DNA of 61,166 nucleotides from Planifilum sp021793745 (GCA_937983105.1 CALKAM010000119.1:1-61166), one strand, 5' to 3'; numbered from the stretch's first letter, positions 26,269 through 34,691 are shown. The notes: generated from the sequence alone by a model not told the origin. A program made the numbers and translations.

Positions 26269-26613
26269 GTGCTACTCGACGAATCCGGCCTGAAAGGCAT
26301 CCGCAAGGATTTCGGCACCCTGGACAAAGTGATCCGCGGCCTCGGCTTTGATCGCTGGTCCTGGGACTACGACAAAGCGGTTTACGATTTAAAATTGGAA
26401 GACCCGGAGAAGGGCACGGTCTATTATCTGCGCATCCCCGCCGAGGTGATCCAGGGACGACTGGAAAACCCCAAGACCACGGTGGAATTGGGGGATCCGG
26501 TATTCGGCCGTCACCTTCACCCCCATGGTTTGGACTACGAAGCGGCAATTCCGGAACCCTTGGAGAAAACGGTGAAGGAAAAATTGGACGCTCTGAAAGA
26601 AGCCCTCTCCTGA
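26269..26613 (+). CDS. YugN-like protein
   Basis: A 114-residue protein beginning at a GTG with AAGGAGGGA upstream. FDRWSWDYDKAVYDLKL, YYLRIPAEVIQGRLENP and FGRHLHPHGLDYEA match the YugN family of small cytoplasmic Bacillota proteins of unknown function. It is divergent from the M20 gene and followed by a terminator. Confidence 0.85.
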   Translation: MLLDESGLKGIRKDFGTLDKVIRGLGFDRWSWDYDKAVYDLKLEDPEKGTVYYLRIPAEVIQGRLENPKTTVELGDPVFGRHLHPHGLDYEAAIPEPLEKTVKEKLDALKEALS

Positions 26614-26629
26614 AAATGCGGGAAAACGA

Positions 26630-26660
26630 GGACACCCCATCCGGTTGGGGTGTCCCTTTG
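26630..26660. terminator. Terminator between yugN and asp23 genes
   Basis: GGACACCCCA/TGGGGTGTCC stem followed by CTTTG on the plus strand and TCGTTTTCCC on the minus strand; used by converging genes. Confidence 0.8.
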
Positions 26661-26666
26661 CAATCG

Positions 26667-27038
26667 TTATTTCACTCGATCCTCTTCCTCGACCTCTTGA
26701 AGTTCGACTCCTTCCACCTTGACGTTGACCTCCACCACGTTCAGGCCCGTCATCGTCTCCACGGCCTCCTTGACATCCCGCTGCAACTGGTGTGCCACTT
26801 CATGAATCTTTTCTCCATATTTTACGATGACGCGAAGATCGATGGCGGCTTCCAGCTGCCCCACTTCCACCGACACCCCGCGGGTCGCGCTTTTTCCCCC
26901 GACCCGTTTCGCCCAACCTTCGGTGATGCCACCCGACATGCCGGCGACACCCTTGGTTTTCGTGGCGGCAAGACTGGCGATGACGGCTACCACATCATCG
27001 GCGATTTGAATGATCCCCTGCGAACCGTTTTCTGACAT
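26667..27038 (-). CDS. Asp23/Gls24 family envelope protein
   Basis: A 123-residue protein. IQIADDVVAVIASLAATKTKGVAGM and the alternating-strand segment VSVEVGQLEAAIDLRVIVKYG match Asp23/Gls24 (YqhY/YloU) proteins. These are linked to the cell envelope and to fatty acid synthesis regulation in Bacillota. An AGGGGG site precedes the ATG. Confidence 0.88.
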   Translation of the reverse strand: MSENGSQGIIQIADDVVAVIASLAATKTKGVAGMSGGITEGWAKRVGGKSATRGVSVEVGQLEAAIDLRVIVKYGEKIHEVAHQLQRDVKEAVETMTGLNVVEVNVKVEGVELQEVEEEDRVK

Positions 27039-27082
27039 GAATCAAGCCCCCTCATACGCGGTTTCCTGGTTCGATTTAACCA

Positions 27083-27865
27083 TCAGAGAGATTTTACCAT
27101 ACCTCCGTCGATCAGGAGTGTCGATCCGGTGACATACGTATTGGCTTCGGAGGCCAAAAAGGCCACGACCCGGGCGAACTCCTCCGGCCGACCGTAGCGG
27201 CCGAGCGGAATGGCTGCTTCGAAGGAACGGCGCACGTTTTCCGCCGGGATTCCTTCCATGCCCGCCTTGGCCTGATCCAATTCCCTCACCCGGTCGGTAT
27301 CGATGCGGCCGGGGCAGACCGTGTTGACCAAAATTCCCCGGGGACCCAGCTCCTCGGCCAGGGTTTTCATCAGCCCGGCCACCCCCGCGCGCATGGTATT
27401 GGAGAGAATCAAACCGGGAATCGGCTGTTTCACGGAGGAAGAGGCGATGGCCAGGATGCGCCCCCCCTGGGGCATGTGGGGCAATGCGGTGCGGACCAGA
27501 CGAACCACGCTTAGCAGATTGGTCTCAAAGGCCTTTTGCCAGGCCGCATCATCGAAGGATTCCAGGGTGCCGCCCGGGGGTCCCCCGGCATTGCAAAGGA
27601 GGATGTCGATTTTCTCCCAGCGGTTCACCGTTTCCTGAACCACGCCCTCGATATCCTCCCGCTTCGATACATCCGCCGCCAGTCCGACCACCTCCGCTCC
27701 TGTCTTCCCGGCGATCTCGGAGGCGGCCTCCTGAACCCGCTCAGCGCTTCGACTGCACATGACCACACGGGCTCCCTCTTCCGCCAGCTTCTCCGCGATG
27801 GCACGTCCCAAGCCCCGGCTGGCCGCCGTCACCAATGCGGTTTTTCCCTTCAATCCGAGATCCAT
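27083..27865 (-). CDS. Short-chain dehydrogenase/reductase (FabG-like)
   Basis: A 260-residue SDR. The cofactor motif is TAASRGLGRAIAEKLAEEG (TGxxxGxG type with Ala-Ala-Ser), followed by CNAGGPPGG. The usual catalytic Ser-Tyr-Lys is altered: SSVKQPIPGLILSNTMRAG has Ser but Tyr is replaced by Leu/Ser-Asn and Lys by Arg. This pattern occurs in a Bacillota SDR subgroup. Whether it is an active oxidoreductase is uncertain. Start at 27865 follows GGAGG. Confidence 0.85.
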   Translation of the reverse strand: MDLGLKGKTALVTAASRGLGRAIAEKLAEEGARVVMCSRSAERVQEAASEIAGKTGAEVVGLAADVSKREDIEGVVQETVNRWEKIDILLCNAGGPPGGTLESFDDAAWQKAFETNLLSVVRLVRTALPHMPQGGRILAIASSSVKQPIPGLILSNTMRAGVAGLMKTLAEELGPRGILVNTVCPGRIDTDRVRELDQAKAGMEGIPAENVRRSFEAAIPLGRYGRPEEFARVVAFLASEANTYVTGSTLLIDGGMVKSL

Positions 27866-27913
27866 ACGGCATCCTCCTTCCCTCATCCCTCTTGGATTCA
27901 TGGCAGCCCATGG

Positions 27914-28729
27914 TCAACCCACCATGTAGCCCGCGATTTTCACGATCTTGCGCACCTGGGGATGTTCCAAATTCACCTTGTAGCCATAATAAATGTTTCC
28001 ATCGACGACGATTTCATAAGGTTCCAAATAACGTCCGCGAACCATCCGGGCAAAAAGCTGGTTGGCTTCCCCTTCATCGATATGAAATTTTCGCATCAAA
28101 TCCTTCTTGATCCAATTGCTCCCGTAACTCTTATCCACATTGTTCGGGTCCTCATACCATTCGTAAATCTGGATCACCGCATTTTGCAACATCCGGTCCA
28201 CCCGGGACAAATTCTGCAATTGGGGAATATTGAGGAATTCAAACAGATTATAAACCTGATCGCAAAACTCCGGCATCGAAGCGGTTTTGGACAGGCTTTC
28301 GTCAAAGAGGCAGAACAGCTCGACCCGCTTGCCGCGGGACCACAGCCGATCCAACAAGGGAACCATATCCTGATCCGCGCTCACGATCACGAAGGTCGAA
28401 ACCTCGGGAATCTGATACAGTACTTCCATGGCGTCGAGACACAGCTGGATATCGGCGGCATTTTTGCGTTCATCCCCTCCCCTTCCGTTGCCGTAAACCT
28501 GATGGATATGCACCCGCTTCCGCTGCAGGCTCGTCATCGACAGATCCAGCTGTTCAAAATCCGCATAGGCTTCCATCATCCGGATCGACCGTTTTCCGTA
28601 GTGCTCCTGCAGGCGCAAAAAAAGATTGTGGCTGGGATCCTGGTGATCGGGATCGAGATGGTACTTCCTCAATCCATAATAAACATTTTCTAAATCAATA
28701 AAAATGGCAATATGCTTATCGGATTCCAT
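27914..28729 (-). CDS. NYN (PIN-like RNase) domain protein
   Basis: A 271-residue protein. Residues 1-160 are a NYN/LabA-type domain with acidic clusters at FIDLENVYYG, NAADIQLCLD and VSADQDMVPLLDRL, the expected metal site of PIN-like ribonucleases. The C-terminal 90 residues look like a winged-helix/OST-HTH-like RNA-binding module. It is likely a cytoplasmic RNA-processing enzyme. The start at 28729 follows GGGGGAT; the long in-frame upstream extension is low-complexity and rejected. Confidence 0.82.
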   Translation of the reverse strand: MESDKHIAIFIDLENVYYGLRKYHLDPDHQDPSHNLFLRLQEHYGKRSIRMMEAYADFEQLDLSMTSLQRKRVHIHQVYGNGRGGDERKNAADIQLCLDAMEVLYQIPEVSTFVIVSADQDMVPLLDRLWSRGKRVELFCLFDESLSKTASMPEFCDQVYNLFEFLNIPQLQNLSRVDRMLQNAVIQIYEWYEDPNNVDKSYGSNWIKKDLMRKFHIDEGEANQLFARMVRGRYLEPYEIVVDGNIYYGYKVNLEHPQVRKIVKIAGYMVG

Positions 28730-28904
28730 GTAAACAATCCCCCATCCCCCTTCATCATAATGCATGTTTACTTCTACATGCCAGAGGGGGAATCCTTTTG
28801 GAACCGATCGCCTTTTTTTGCAGCCGGTTGAGAGACGGGGTCTTGTAAAAATCGCCAAGGAGCGGCGGTCGCTACACCAAGACCCCCTTCTGCGCGCCGG
28901 CACG
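28730..28904. other. Intergenic region upstream of the NYN gene
   Basis: About 175 bp. A TATGAT occurs near the gene but without a good -35. No other feature could be supported. Confidence 0.4.
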
Positions 28905-28930
28905 GTGAAAAAGGCCGCCGGAAAGGCGGC
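28905..28930 (-). terminator. Second terminator after the small acidic gene
   Basis: On the minus strand GCCGCC-TTTCC-GGCGGC stem followed by CTTTTTC. Confidence 0.75.
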
Positions 28931-28961
28931 GGTCGGGGCATGATGTTCCCGGCGCTTATGC

Positions 28962-28990
28962 GGAAAAAACCGCCCCGAAGGGCGGCTTTC
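28962..28990 (-). terminator. First terminator after the small acidic gene
   Basis: On the minus strand CCGCCC-TTCG-GGGCGG stem followed by TTTTTTCC, 7 bp after the stop codon. Confidence 0.88.
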
Positions 28991-28996
28991 CTTCAC

Positions 28997-29170
28997 TTAA
29001 CGGGTTTCAGGAGGTGTTTGAACAGGTTCCTCGTGAATCACTTCGTCAATGGCCCGGGCTTCCTCCCCCTCCGTCAGCGGATCATTTTCAAAGATCACTT
29101 CGTCGGCAGCCAAGGGGACTTCTTCCCCATCCCGCCGAACCCCTTCGGGAAAGCCTCGGTTGCGGTCCAT
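28997..29170 (-). CDS. Small acidic hypothetical protein
   Basis: A 57-residue, strongly acidic peptide (MDRNRGFPEGVRRDGEEV, then ADEVIFENDPLTEGEEA, ending PPETR). A textbook AGGAGGTGAAAG site precedes the ATG at 29170 and two terminators follow the stop, so it is an independent gene. No membrane or signal segment; probably disordered. I do not recognise a family; a spore or stress-associated small protein is possible but unproven. Confidence 0.7.
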   Translation of the reverse strand: MDRNRGFPEGVRRDGEEVPLAADEVIFENDPLTEGEEARAIDEVIHEEPVQTPPETR

Positions 29171-29252
29171 TTCCTTTCACCTCCTGCCATGGTCCCTAAG
29201 CGGGTTTCCCCTTAATATGCGCCGTTTGTCCGGATCTAAACGGGCAAATCCG

Positions 29253-30344
29253 TCACCGGGGAACGGGACCGGTGTAGACGGAATCCGGTCGGATCAACCG
29301 GTTGTGGGCCGCCTGTTCCATCGCGTGCGCCGCCCAGCCCACCACCCGGCTGCAGAGGAACGTGGCGGTGTACAGCTCCCTGGGCAGGCCGACGGCGCGG
29401 AAGATGGCAGCGGCATAATATTCCACATTGGTGCGGATTCTCCGCCCCGGTTTGTATTCCTCCAACAGCCGCAGGGCCTCCTTCTCCACCTGCACCGCCA
29501 GGCGGAACCACGGCTCTTCGGCGGCCAGGCGGACGGCGATGTCCCTCAACGCCGCTGCCCGTGGATCCTCCGTTTTGTAAATGCGATGGCCGAACCCCAT
29601 CAGCCGATCGCCCTTCGCCAGCTGTTCCCGGATCCACGGTTCAATCCGCTCCTCTGTACCGATTTCATCCAACATGCTTTCCACTCCCGACGGCGCTCCG
29701 CCGTGCAGGGGCCCCTTCAACGCCCCGATCGCCGCCGCGATGGCGGAGATGAGATCGGAACGGGTGGACGTGACCACCCGCGCGGTGAAGGTGGAAGCAT
29801 TCATCCCGTGTTCCGCCGTCAAAACGAAGTAAGCCTCCAGCGCCCGGACGTGGGCGGGGGCGGGAACCTTCCCCTGCAGGAGATACAAATAGTGGGCCGC
29901 GTGGGAAAGATCCGGTCGGGGTTTTGGCACCTCGGAACCCTTCAGATGATGGAGACGCAGGGCGATGATCGTAGGCAGCAGAGAAGCGATGCGGATCGCC
30001 TGTTCCTCCGTGGGAGGCCCTTCGAAGGACGGACTTCCCAGGGCGGAGACCGCCGTCCGGATCACATCCATCATCGCCGTTTCCCGGGGAATGCCAGCGA
30101 TGAGCTCTTGAAGAAACGCCGGGACGACACGCGCTTCCGCCCACCTGCGACGCTCCCGCTCCCTTTCGGCGGTGTCCGGCAGGCGCCCCTTCCACAAAAG
30201 GTGGGCCACCTCCTCGAAAGAGCGGGCACCGGCCAATTCCTCCGCCCGGCAACCCCGGTAGATTAAGCGCCCTTTCTCCCCGTCCACCAGCGAAATCCCC
30301 GTTTCCGCCGCTACAATCCCTTCCAAACCCGGTTTAACCTTCAT
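29253..30344 (-). CDS. citA: Citrate synthase (CitA-like)
   Basis: A 363-residue type II-like short citrate synthase. Catalytic/substrate motifs are visible: AEHGMNAST, ALKGPLHGGAP, MGFGHRIYKTEDPRA and RTNVEYYAA. It condenses acetyl-CoA with oxaloacetate; methylcitrate synthase activity cannot be excluded. Start chosen at 30344 (second of two ATGs, 7 bp after GGAGG). It is divergent from a LysR regulator gene, the same arrangement as citA-citR in B. subtilis. Confidence 0.9.
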   Translation of the reverse strand: MKVKPGLEGIVAAETGISLVDGEKGRLIYRGCRAEELAGARSFEEVAHLLWKGRLPDTAERERERRRWAEARVVPAFLQELIAGIPRETAMMDVIRTAVSALGSPSFEGPPTEEQAIRIASLLPTIIALRLHHLKGSEVPKPRPDLSHAAHYLYLLQGKVPAPAHVRALEAYFVLTAEHGMNASTFTARVVTSTRSDLISAIAAAIGALKGPLHGGAPSGVESMLDEIGTEERIEPWIREQLAKGDRLMGFGHRIYKTEDPRAAALRDIAVRLAAEEPWFRLAVQVEKEALRLLEEYKPGRRIRTNVEYYAAAIFRAVGLPRELYTATFLCSRVVGWAAHAMEQAAHNRLIRPDSVYTGPVPR

Positions 30345-30391
30345 CATTACACCTCCGCAAGTCAACGTCCACCTTCAACATACCGGAACTA

Positions 30392-30420
30392 TTGTATAAA
30401 AACAATTTTATTGTTATTAT
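30392..30420. promoter_or_regulatory. Candidate CitR operator between citA and citR
   Basis: Perfect dyad AACAAT-TTT-ATTGTT (30401-30415) in an AT-rich 115-bp gap in this GC-rich genome; flanks extend partial symmetry. Suits a LysR (T-N11-A-like) site. Confidence 0.5.
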
Positions 30421-30458
30421 TATTTCGATAAACATCAGTTATTGAAAGGACCGTCGAC

Positions 30459-31349
30459 ATGCATATCCAGCAATTGATCACCTTTTTAGAAGTGGCGAAG
30501 AGGCGCCACTTCCGGAAAGCCGCTGAACACCTGCGGCTCACTCAGCCCGCGGTGAGCGCCCAGATCCGGGGACTGGAGGAGGAGTTGGGTTTTTCGCTGT
30601 TTCAACGCCATCCCTTCGCCCTCACCGCAGCGGGAAAGGCGTTTCTCCCCTACGCCAAACAGGTCCTCTCGCTGATCGAGGAAGGGAAGTTGGCAGCCCT
30701 CGATTCCGAGAACACCCTTCCCGAAGAGGTGACCGTCGCCGTGTCCTCCGGGATGGCGATGCCCATCCTGGCGCGTCTTCTCAAGTATTTTCGCCAGGAG
30801 CATCCGCGGGTTCGCGTCACCATCCGAACCAAAAACCGAACGGAATTGATCCGGGGCTTGCGGGACGGGGAGGTGGACATCGGCATCGTGTACGGTATTC
30901 CGGAACATCGCCACATCCGCTCCCAGGTCATCCACTACGACACCATCACCCTCATCGCGCCGGCGGATCACCCGGTGGCTCGCGCTCCCTTTCTCCCCCT
31001 GGAACGGATCGGTGCGATTCCGCTTCTCGCCCTCTCCTCCGAAACCGAGGAACAACAGTTGATCAATCGCCTCCTGAGGGAACGGGGGATCTATCCTCCC
31101 ATCGCCGTTGAATTGAGAAGCGTGGAAGAAATCCTCCGGATGGTCGCCCTCGGCTTCGGTCCGGCGCTGGTACCGAAGCTGGCTCTGCAGGGAACGGGGG
31201 AGCCGGGGGTTCGGGAAGTGCGAATCACGGGCCTGGAAGTGCAGTGGCCGGTGACGCTGGTGGTTCCCTACCGGCGAATTCTTTCCGCGGGCTTCCGCCA
31301 GCTGATGGATGACATTTGCGGCATTTACCCCTCGGAACCGGAGGCCTAA
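30459..31349 (+). CDS. citR: LysR-type regulator, likely CitR
   Basis: A 296-residue LysR protein: winged HTH at residues 1-60 (FLEVAKRRHFRKAAEHLRLTQPAVSAQI) and a periplasmic-binding-like effector domain from about 90. It is divergent from citA with a 114-bp shared control region, as for CitR, the repressor of citA in B. subtilis. Alternative names (for example CcpC-like) are possible because position is the main argument for the symbol. Confidence 0.8.
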   Translation: MHIQQLITFLEVAKRRHFRKAAEHLRLTQPAVSAQIRGLEEELGFSLFQRHPFALTAAGKAFLPYAKQVLSLIEEGKLAALDSENTLPEEVTVAVSSGMAMPILARLLKYFRQEHPRVRVTIRTKNRTELIRGLRDGEVDIGIVYGIPEHRHIRSQVIHYDTITLIAPADHPVARAPFLPLERIGAIPLLALSSETEEQQLINRLLRERGIYPPIAVELRSVEEILRMVALGFGPALVPKLALQGTGEPGVREVRITGLEVQWPVTLVVPYRRILSAGFRQLMDDICGIYPSEPEA

Positions 31350-31435
31350 TCGAAGGAGAGCCGGGGCGATATTTCACCGACTGGTCGCCCCGAGCACCTT
31401 TGAACCGGAGCCGGTGACGGGAGCTTTATTCAAAA

Positions 31436-31467
31436 ATAAAAAAAGACTCCCCTTGGATTCGGAGTCT
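31436..31467 (-). terminator. Terminator after ylaN
   Basis: On the minus strand GACTCC/GGAGTC stem (10-nt loop) followed by TTTTTTTATTTTT. Confidence 0.85.
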
Positions 31468-31564
31468 CAAGCCGCAGCAAATCGCGTTTTGGGAAAGATC
31501 CCCTCCGGGGCAAAGCCCCCGGCTAACCGGGGAGAAAGGCGCTGTCTGGTTTGATCCAACCCAT

Positions 31565-31858
31565 CTATCTTTCACCGGGAGAAGGCAGGACCCGCGTGTA
31601 TAGATCGGCCAGTTTCCGCTCCAGATCATGAATGATTTCCCGTCCGTCCTCCCTGGTGATCAATCCTGCTCGAACAGCGAAATCAATCTCACGGGAAAGA
31701 CCGAACATCTGGGTATCCAATACCTCTTCGTAGAGTGGGCATTTGGGCGCTGTCAGGTTTTCCAGCTGAACAGCGATCAATTGCTGAATTTTTTGAGCGT
31801 CCTCCCGCAACAATTGCAAGGCACGCTGACTTAAATCGACCTGAGTCGGCGTCCGCAA
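31565..31858 (-). CDS. ylaN: YlaN family (UPF0358) protein
   Basis: A roughly 97-residue protein with the family core NLTAPKCPLYEEVLDTQMFG and SREIDFAVRAGLI. YlaN is a small essential or iron-related protein in several Bacillota, reported to interact with Fur. The TTG at 31858 is preferred because GGGGGG lies 6 bp upstream and the length then matches relatives; an ATG at 31873 is also possible. A long structured leader precedes it. Confidence 0.88.
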   Translation of the reverse strand: MRTPTQVDLSQRALQLLREDAQKIQQLIAVQLENLTAPKCPLYEEVLDTQMFGLSREIDFAVRAGLITREDGREIIHDLERKLADLYTRVLPSPGER

Positions 31859-31875
31859 ACCAAACCCCCCCATCC

Positions 31876-31963
31876 ACCGTTAATCAACGGTTTGGAGAAC
31901 GATACACCGGCTGTTGACATCGTTCCCTTCACCGCTTGGCATCCATCCCACTCGTCAACAGCC
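31876..31963 (-). ncRNA. Structured ylaN 5' leader
   Basis: On the minus strand a perfect 10-bp stem GGCTGTTGAC (31963-31954)/GTCAACAGCC (31918-31909) encloses 35 nt, followed by ACCGTT-GATT-AACGGT just before ylaN. No T-run follows, so it is not a standard terminator. Confidence 0.4.
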
Positions 31964-31984
31964 TCAGAGGATTCGCTTTTTTTC

Positions 31985-32013
31985 AGTTTAACACGTTCCT
32001 TAGAGCTTTGCAA
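31985..32013 (-). promoter_or_regulatory. Promoter for ylaN
   Basis: On the minus strand TTGCAA (32013-32008) and TAAACT (31990-31985) with a 17-bp spacer; gives a leader of about 120 nt. Confidence 0.6.
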
Positions 32014-32210
32014 AGAATGGGCGGAAAACTGGGGATCTTTCCGGAAGCGAGAAAGGGAGGGTCGGGCCGAAAACCGGGAAGCGACGGGAGGATCCGCACC
32101 TTTGGCCGCCGAACCACGAAAACCCCCAGGGCAGCGGAGACCGTGGAGCGATCGCCGGTCCCATCTTCATGTGAGTCGCGATGCGGAGGCGAACCCCTCC
32201 GGGAAACGGA

Positions 32211-33122
32211 TCAAAAAATACTGAGCCCCAGCTTTTTTGAAAAATCCTCCAGCAGGCGAACGCCGGTGATGCTGTTTCCCTTTTTGTCCAGGGCCGGACC
32301 GAAAACTCCGATTCCCATCCGACCGGGAACCAAAGCCATGATCCCTCCCGACACACCGCTCTTGGCGGGAATCCCCACTCGGATGGCGAACTCCCCCGAA
32401 GCATTATACATTCCGCAGGTCACCATGAAGGTTTTAGCCAGGCGGGCGATATCCCCGGGGATCACCCGCTTTCCCCGGAGGGAAATCCCGTTTTGGGCGA
32501 GGCAGAGGCCCATACGGGCCAAATCGCGACAATCGACACAAATGGAGCATTGCCGGAAATAGACGTCCAGCGTCTCCTCCACGTCGTCGATCACCCCGCT
32601 CCCTTTGAGGAAATATGCCAATGCCCGGTTTCGATCGGCGGTGTCCCGTTCAGACTGGTAGACAGACCGATTGATGTCGATCCCCGGGTTGTCCGCCATC
32701 TCCCGAACCAAATGGAGGATCCGCTCCACCCGCTCTTCGACGCTGCCTCCCTGGATCAGCGAACTGACGGCGATGGCGCCGGCATTGATCATCGGATTGA
32801 GGGGCTTGGCTTCGCGGGCGATCTCCAATTTATAGATTGAATGAAAAGGGTCGCCGGTGGGCTCCATGCCCACCTTCGAAAAGACCTTCTCCTCCCCGTG
32901 GTCCATCAGGGCGATCATCAGGGCGATCAGTTTGGAAATGCTCTGCAGGGTGAACCGGTCTCGATACGCGCCGGCGGTATGCATCTTCCCTTCCGGATCG
33001 ACCACCGCCATCCCCAGCAGGCGGGAATCCTGTTTGGCCAATTCCGGGATATATTCCGCCAGCTTCCCCTCCCTCGCAGCGGGGCGATGTTTTTCCACCA
33101 GAGATTCCAAGAGACGTTGCAT
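32211..33122 (-). CDS. glsA: Glutaminase
   Basis: A 303-residue serine-dependent glutaminase (beta-lactamase-like fold). The catalytic SISK (residues 66-69 region), NPMINAGAIA and the GIPAKSGVSGG segment are diagnostic. It converts glutamine to glutamate and ammonia. ATG at 33122 is about 6 bp after GGGGTG; a GTG at 33167 is possible. No transporter is adjacent, but glutamate dehydrogenase lies elsewhere in this window. Confidence 0.92.
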   Translation of the reverse strand: MQRLLESLVEKHRPAAREGKLAEYIPELAKQDSRLLGMAVVDPEGKMHTAGAYRDRFTLQSISKLIALMIALMDHGEEKVFSKVGMEPTGDPFHSIYKLEIAREAKPLNPMINAGAIAVSSLIQGGSVEERVERILHLVREMADNPGIDINRSVYQSERDTADRNRALAYFLKGSGVIDDVEETLDVYFRQCSICVDCRDLARMGLCLAQNGISLRGKRVIPGDIARLAKTFMVTCGMYNASGEFAIRVGIPAKSGVSGGIMALVPGRMGIGVFGPALDKKGNSITGVRLLEDFSKKLGLSIF

Positions 33123-33223
33123 CCACACACCCCATTTGTCCGTCTTGCTCCCTTTATTCTTCTCCACCCGCCGGTCAGGTATAATGAAAAGGGTTGAAAA
33201 ACGGAAACATGGAGGAATCCGCC

Positions 33224-33607
33224 ATGAATGACGTGATATTGATCACCGGAGCCGTCACTTACCAGATCAACCTCGACCCCACGGTTTGGATTTTCGATGA
33301 CCGAAAAAGCGAAATGAGCGAGTGGATCCCCGGTGTGGAGGGGTGGGGAATGAAGCTGGGACCCTTCCTGGAAAACGCCCAACCGGACCCCAAGGCCACC
33401 AAGGTCATCTGTCATCAATCGACCGGGGAAAAGGTCGTCCTATCCATCGATCAAGCCCGAAACGCCATCCTGCGGTTCAGCCGCGACGGCAAGCCGATCC
33501 GCCCCGACGGACCGGCGCTCCTCTATCTGGCCGACGGGAGCAACGCCGATCAACCGATCGGTTATTTGACCCGGTTGGAAGTGATCTGCGACGATGAGGC
33601 CCCGTGA
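33224..33607 (+). CDS. Conserved hypothetical protein
   Basis: A 127-residue protein; the start has GGAGGA 7 bp upstream. The opening VTYQINLDPTVWIFDDRK is a conserved hallmark in a Bacillota family sometimes mislabelled peptidyl-prolyl isomerase. The end, ILRFSRDGKPIRPDGPALLYL, resembles the closing part of sulfite-oxidase-type molybdopterin domains, but the rest of that fold and its Cys are missing. Function unknown. Confidence 0.7.
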   Translation: MNDVILITGAVTYQINLDPTVWIFDDRKSEMSEWIPGVEGWGMKLGPFLENAQPDPKATKVICHQSTGEKVVLSIDQARNAILRFSRDGKPIRPDGPALLYLADGSNADQPIGYLTRLEVICDDEAP

Positions 33608-33611
33608 AACG

Positions 33612-33649
33612 AAAATGGGTGTGCTGCCTCGATCCTAGGCAGCACACCC
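33612..33649. terminator. Terminator between converging genes
   Basis: Perfect 13-bp stem GGGTGTGCTGCCT/AGGCAGCACACCC; ATTTTC follows on the minus strand. Confidence 0.8.
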
Positions 33650-33657
33650 TCTCGCCA

Positions 33658-34137
33658 TCAATCGAGGATGTAAAAGGTGGCGGTGGACAGCGCAATCCGC
33701 CGGCCCCTGTCGTCGAAGATCTCACATTCCCCGACGGCTAGGCGCTGCCCCCGGTGGACCAGGCGGGCCCGGGAAACCAGTTCCCTTCCTCTCCCGGGGC
33801 GGAGATAATTCACCTTCATCTCCGCGGTAACCGCTACTTTTCCCGATGGGAGGCTTCGGTTGATCAGCGAACCGATCGTGGAATCCGCCAAGGAAGCGAT
33901 GATCCCGCCGTGGACATTTCCTCCCCGGTTCCGCATGAAGGGCGTGATCGGCACACGAAACTGATATACCCCTTCCTCGACAAATTCGCCGGAAAGGCCT
34001 AAAAAGCCGGAAAGGTAGGCGCTCCCCCGCTCCCGCTTCTGTCGGATCGCCTGCAGCGTCAACCGGAGAAGGGCCTGCTCCTCATCGGAACCGGTCATAG
34101 CCACCTGTTTCAACGCATCCCACAAATCCAACCGCAT
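33658..34137 (-). CDS. PaaI-type hotdog thioesterase
   Basis: A 159-residue hotdog-fold protein. RGGNVHGGIIASLADSTIG is the PaaI-family catalytic/helix motif and EMKVNYLRPGRG the strand motif. It likely hydrolyses an acyl-CoA. A helical extension of about 50 residues precedes the hotdog domain. A second, related thioesterase is encoded at 39010-39489. Confidence 0.85.
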   Translation of the reverse strand: MRLDLWDALKQVAMTGSDEEQALLRLTLQAIRQKRERGSAYLSGFLGLSGEFVEEGVYQFRVPITPFMRNRGGNVHGGIIASLADSTIGSLINRSLPSGKVAVTAEMKVNYLRPGRGRELVSRARLVHRGQRLAVGECEIFDDRGRRIALSTATFYILD

Positions 34138-34148
34138 TCCCCCCTGAC

Positions 34149-34180
34149 GAAAAAGAGAAGCCCACTTTCCCCAGGGCTTC
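34149..34180 (-). terminator. Terminator after abrB
   Basis: On the minus strand GAAGCCC/GGGCTTC stem followed by TCTTTTTC. Confidence 0.8.
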
Positions 34181-34208
34181 CCTTCCGCATGTGCGTAAAT
34201 CCGGCCTT

Positions 34209-34466
34209 TCAGAGTTCCTTATCCGCAGCCGACGCCAGCTCCGTGAGGCAGTTGCGGCAGACGTTCCGGTTGCGGAATACGATCATATCCTCGGATTGAC
34301 CGCAAAAAAGACAGGACGGATTATATTTTTTGAGAACAATTCGGTTCCCGTCGACGTAGACCTCCAGCGGATCCCGGACATCGATTCCCAGGGTTCTCCT
34401 CAATTCCACCGGGAGCACCACCCGCCCCAGTTCGTCTACTTTTCTAACAATCCCCGTCGCCTTCAT
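34209..34466 (-). CDS. AbrB-family transition-state regulator
   Basis: An 85-residue protein. The N-terminal swapped-hairpin DNA-binding domain (TGIVRKVDELGRVVLPVELR) is typical of AbrB/Abh/SpoVT. The C-terminus has two Cys pairs (CLFC and CRNC), a zinc-ribbon-like ending seen in many Bacillota AbrB paralogues but not in B. subtilis AbrB itself. It likely represses post-exponential genes. AAGGAGGTC-type site precedes the ATG, and the gene has its own promoter. Confidence 0.88.
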   Translation of the reverse strand: MKATGIVRKVDELGRVVLPVELRRTLGIDVRDPLEVYVDGNRIVLKKYNPSCLFCGQSEDMIVFRNRNVCRNCLTELASAADKEL

Positions 34467-34507
34467 CCTTGAGACCTCCTAACGCCCAAACAGATTCCTT
34501 CTACTGT

Positions 34508-34535
34508 GATATACCACTCTTAGCTTAAGGGTTAA
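34508..34535 (-). promoter_or_regulatory. Promoter for the AbrB-family gene
   Basis: On the minus strand TTAACC and TATATC with a 16-bp spacer, about 40 bp upstream of the ATG. Confidence 0.45.
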
Positions 34536-34691
34536 CATGATACACTTCCAGCGGAAATGTTTGACATTTAAGATCAAAATATTTCCTTTTTTCGCTTGGG
34601 GGAGGATTTTGGCAAAACCGATTCGAATATAACCATCAGGCAATTGCGCCTCTTTACCCAACTCAATCAATCGTGGAGCGAGGTGAACCGT

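Noticed and set aside
31892..32562. Plus-strand frames between ylaN and glsA
   Set aside because: They overlap the ylaN promoter and the glutaminase gene and have no ribosome site or known motif.
34209..34320. AbrB protein with two Cys pairs as a novelty
   Set aside because: Zinc-ribbon-like ends are common in AbrB paralogues of Bacillota.
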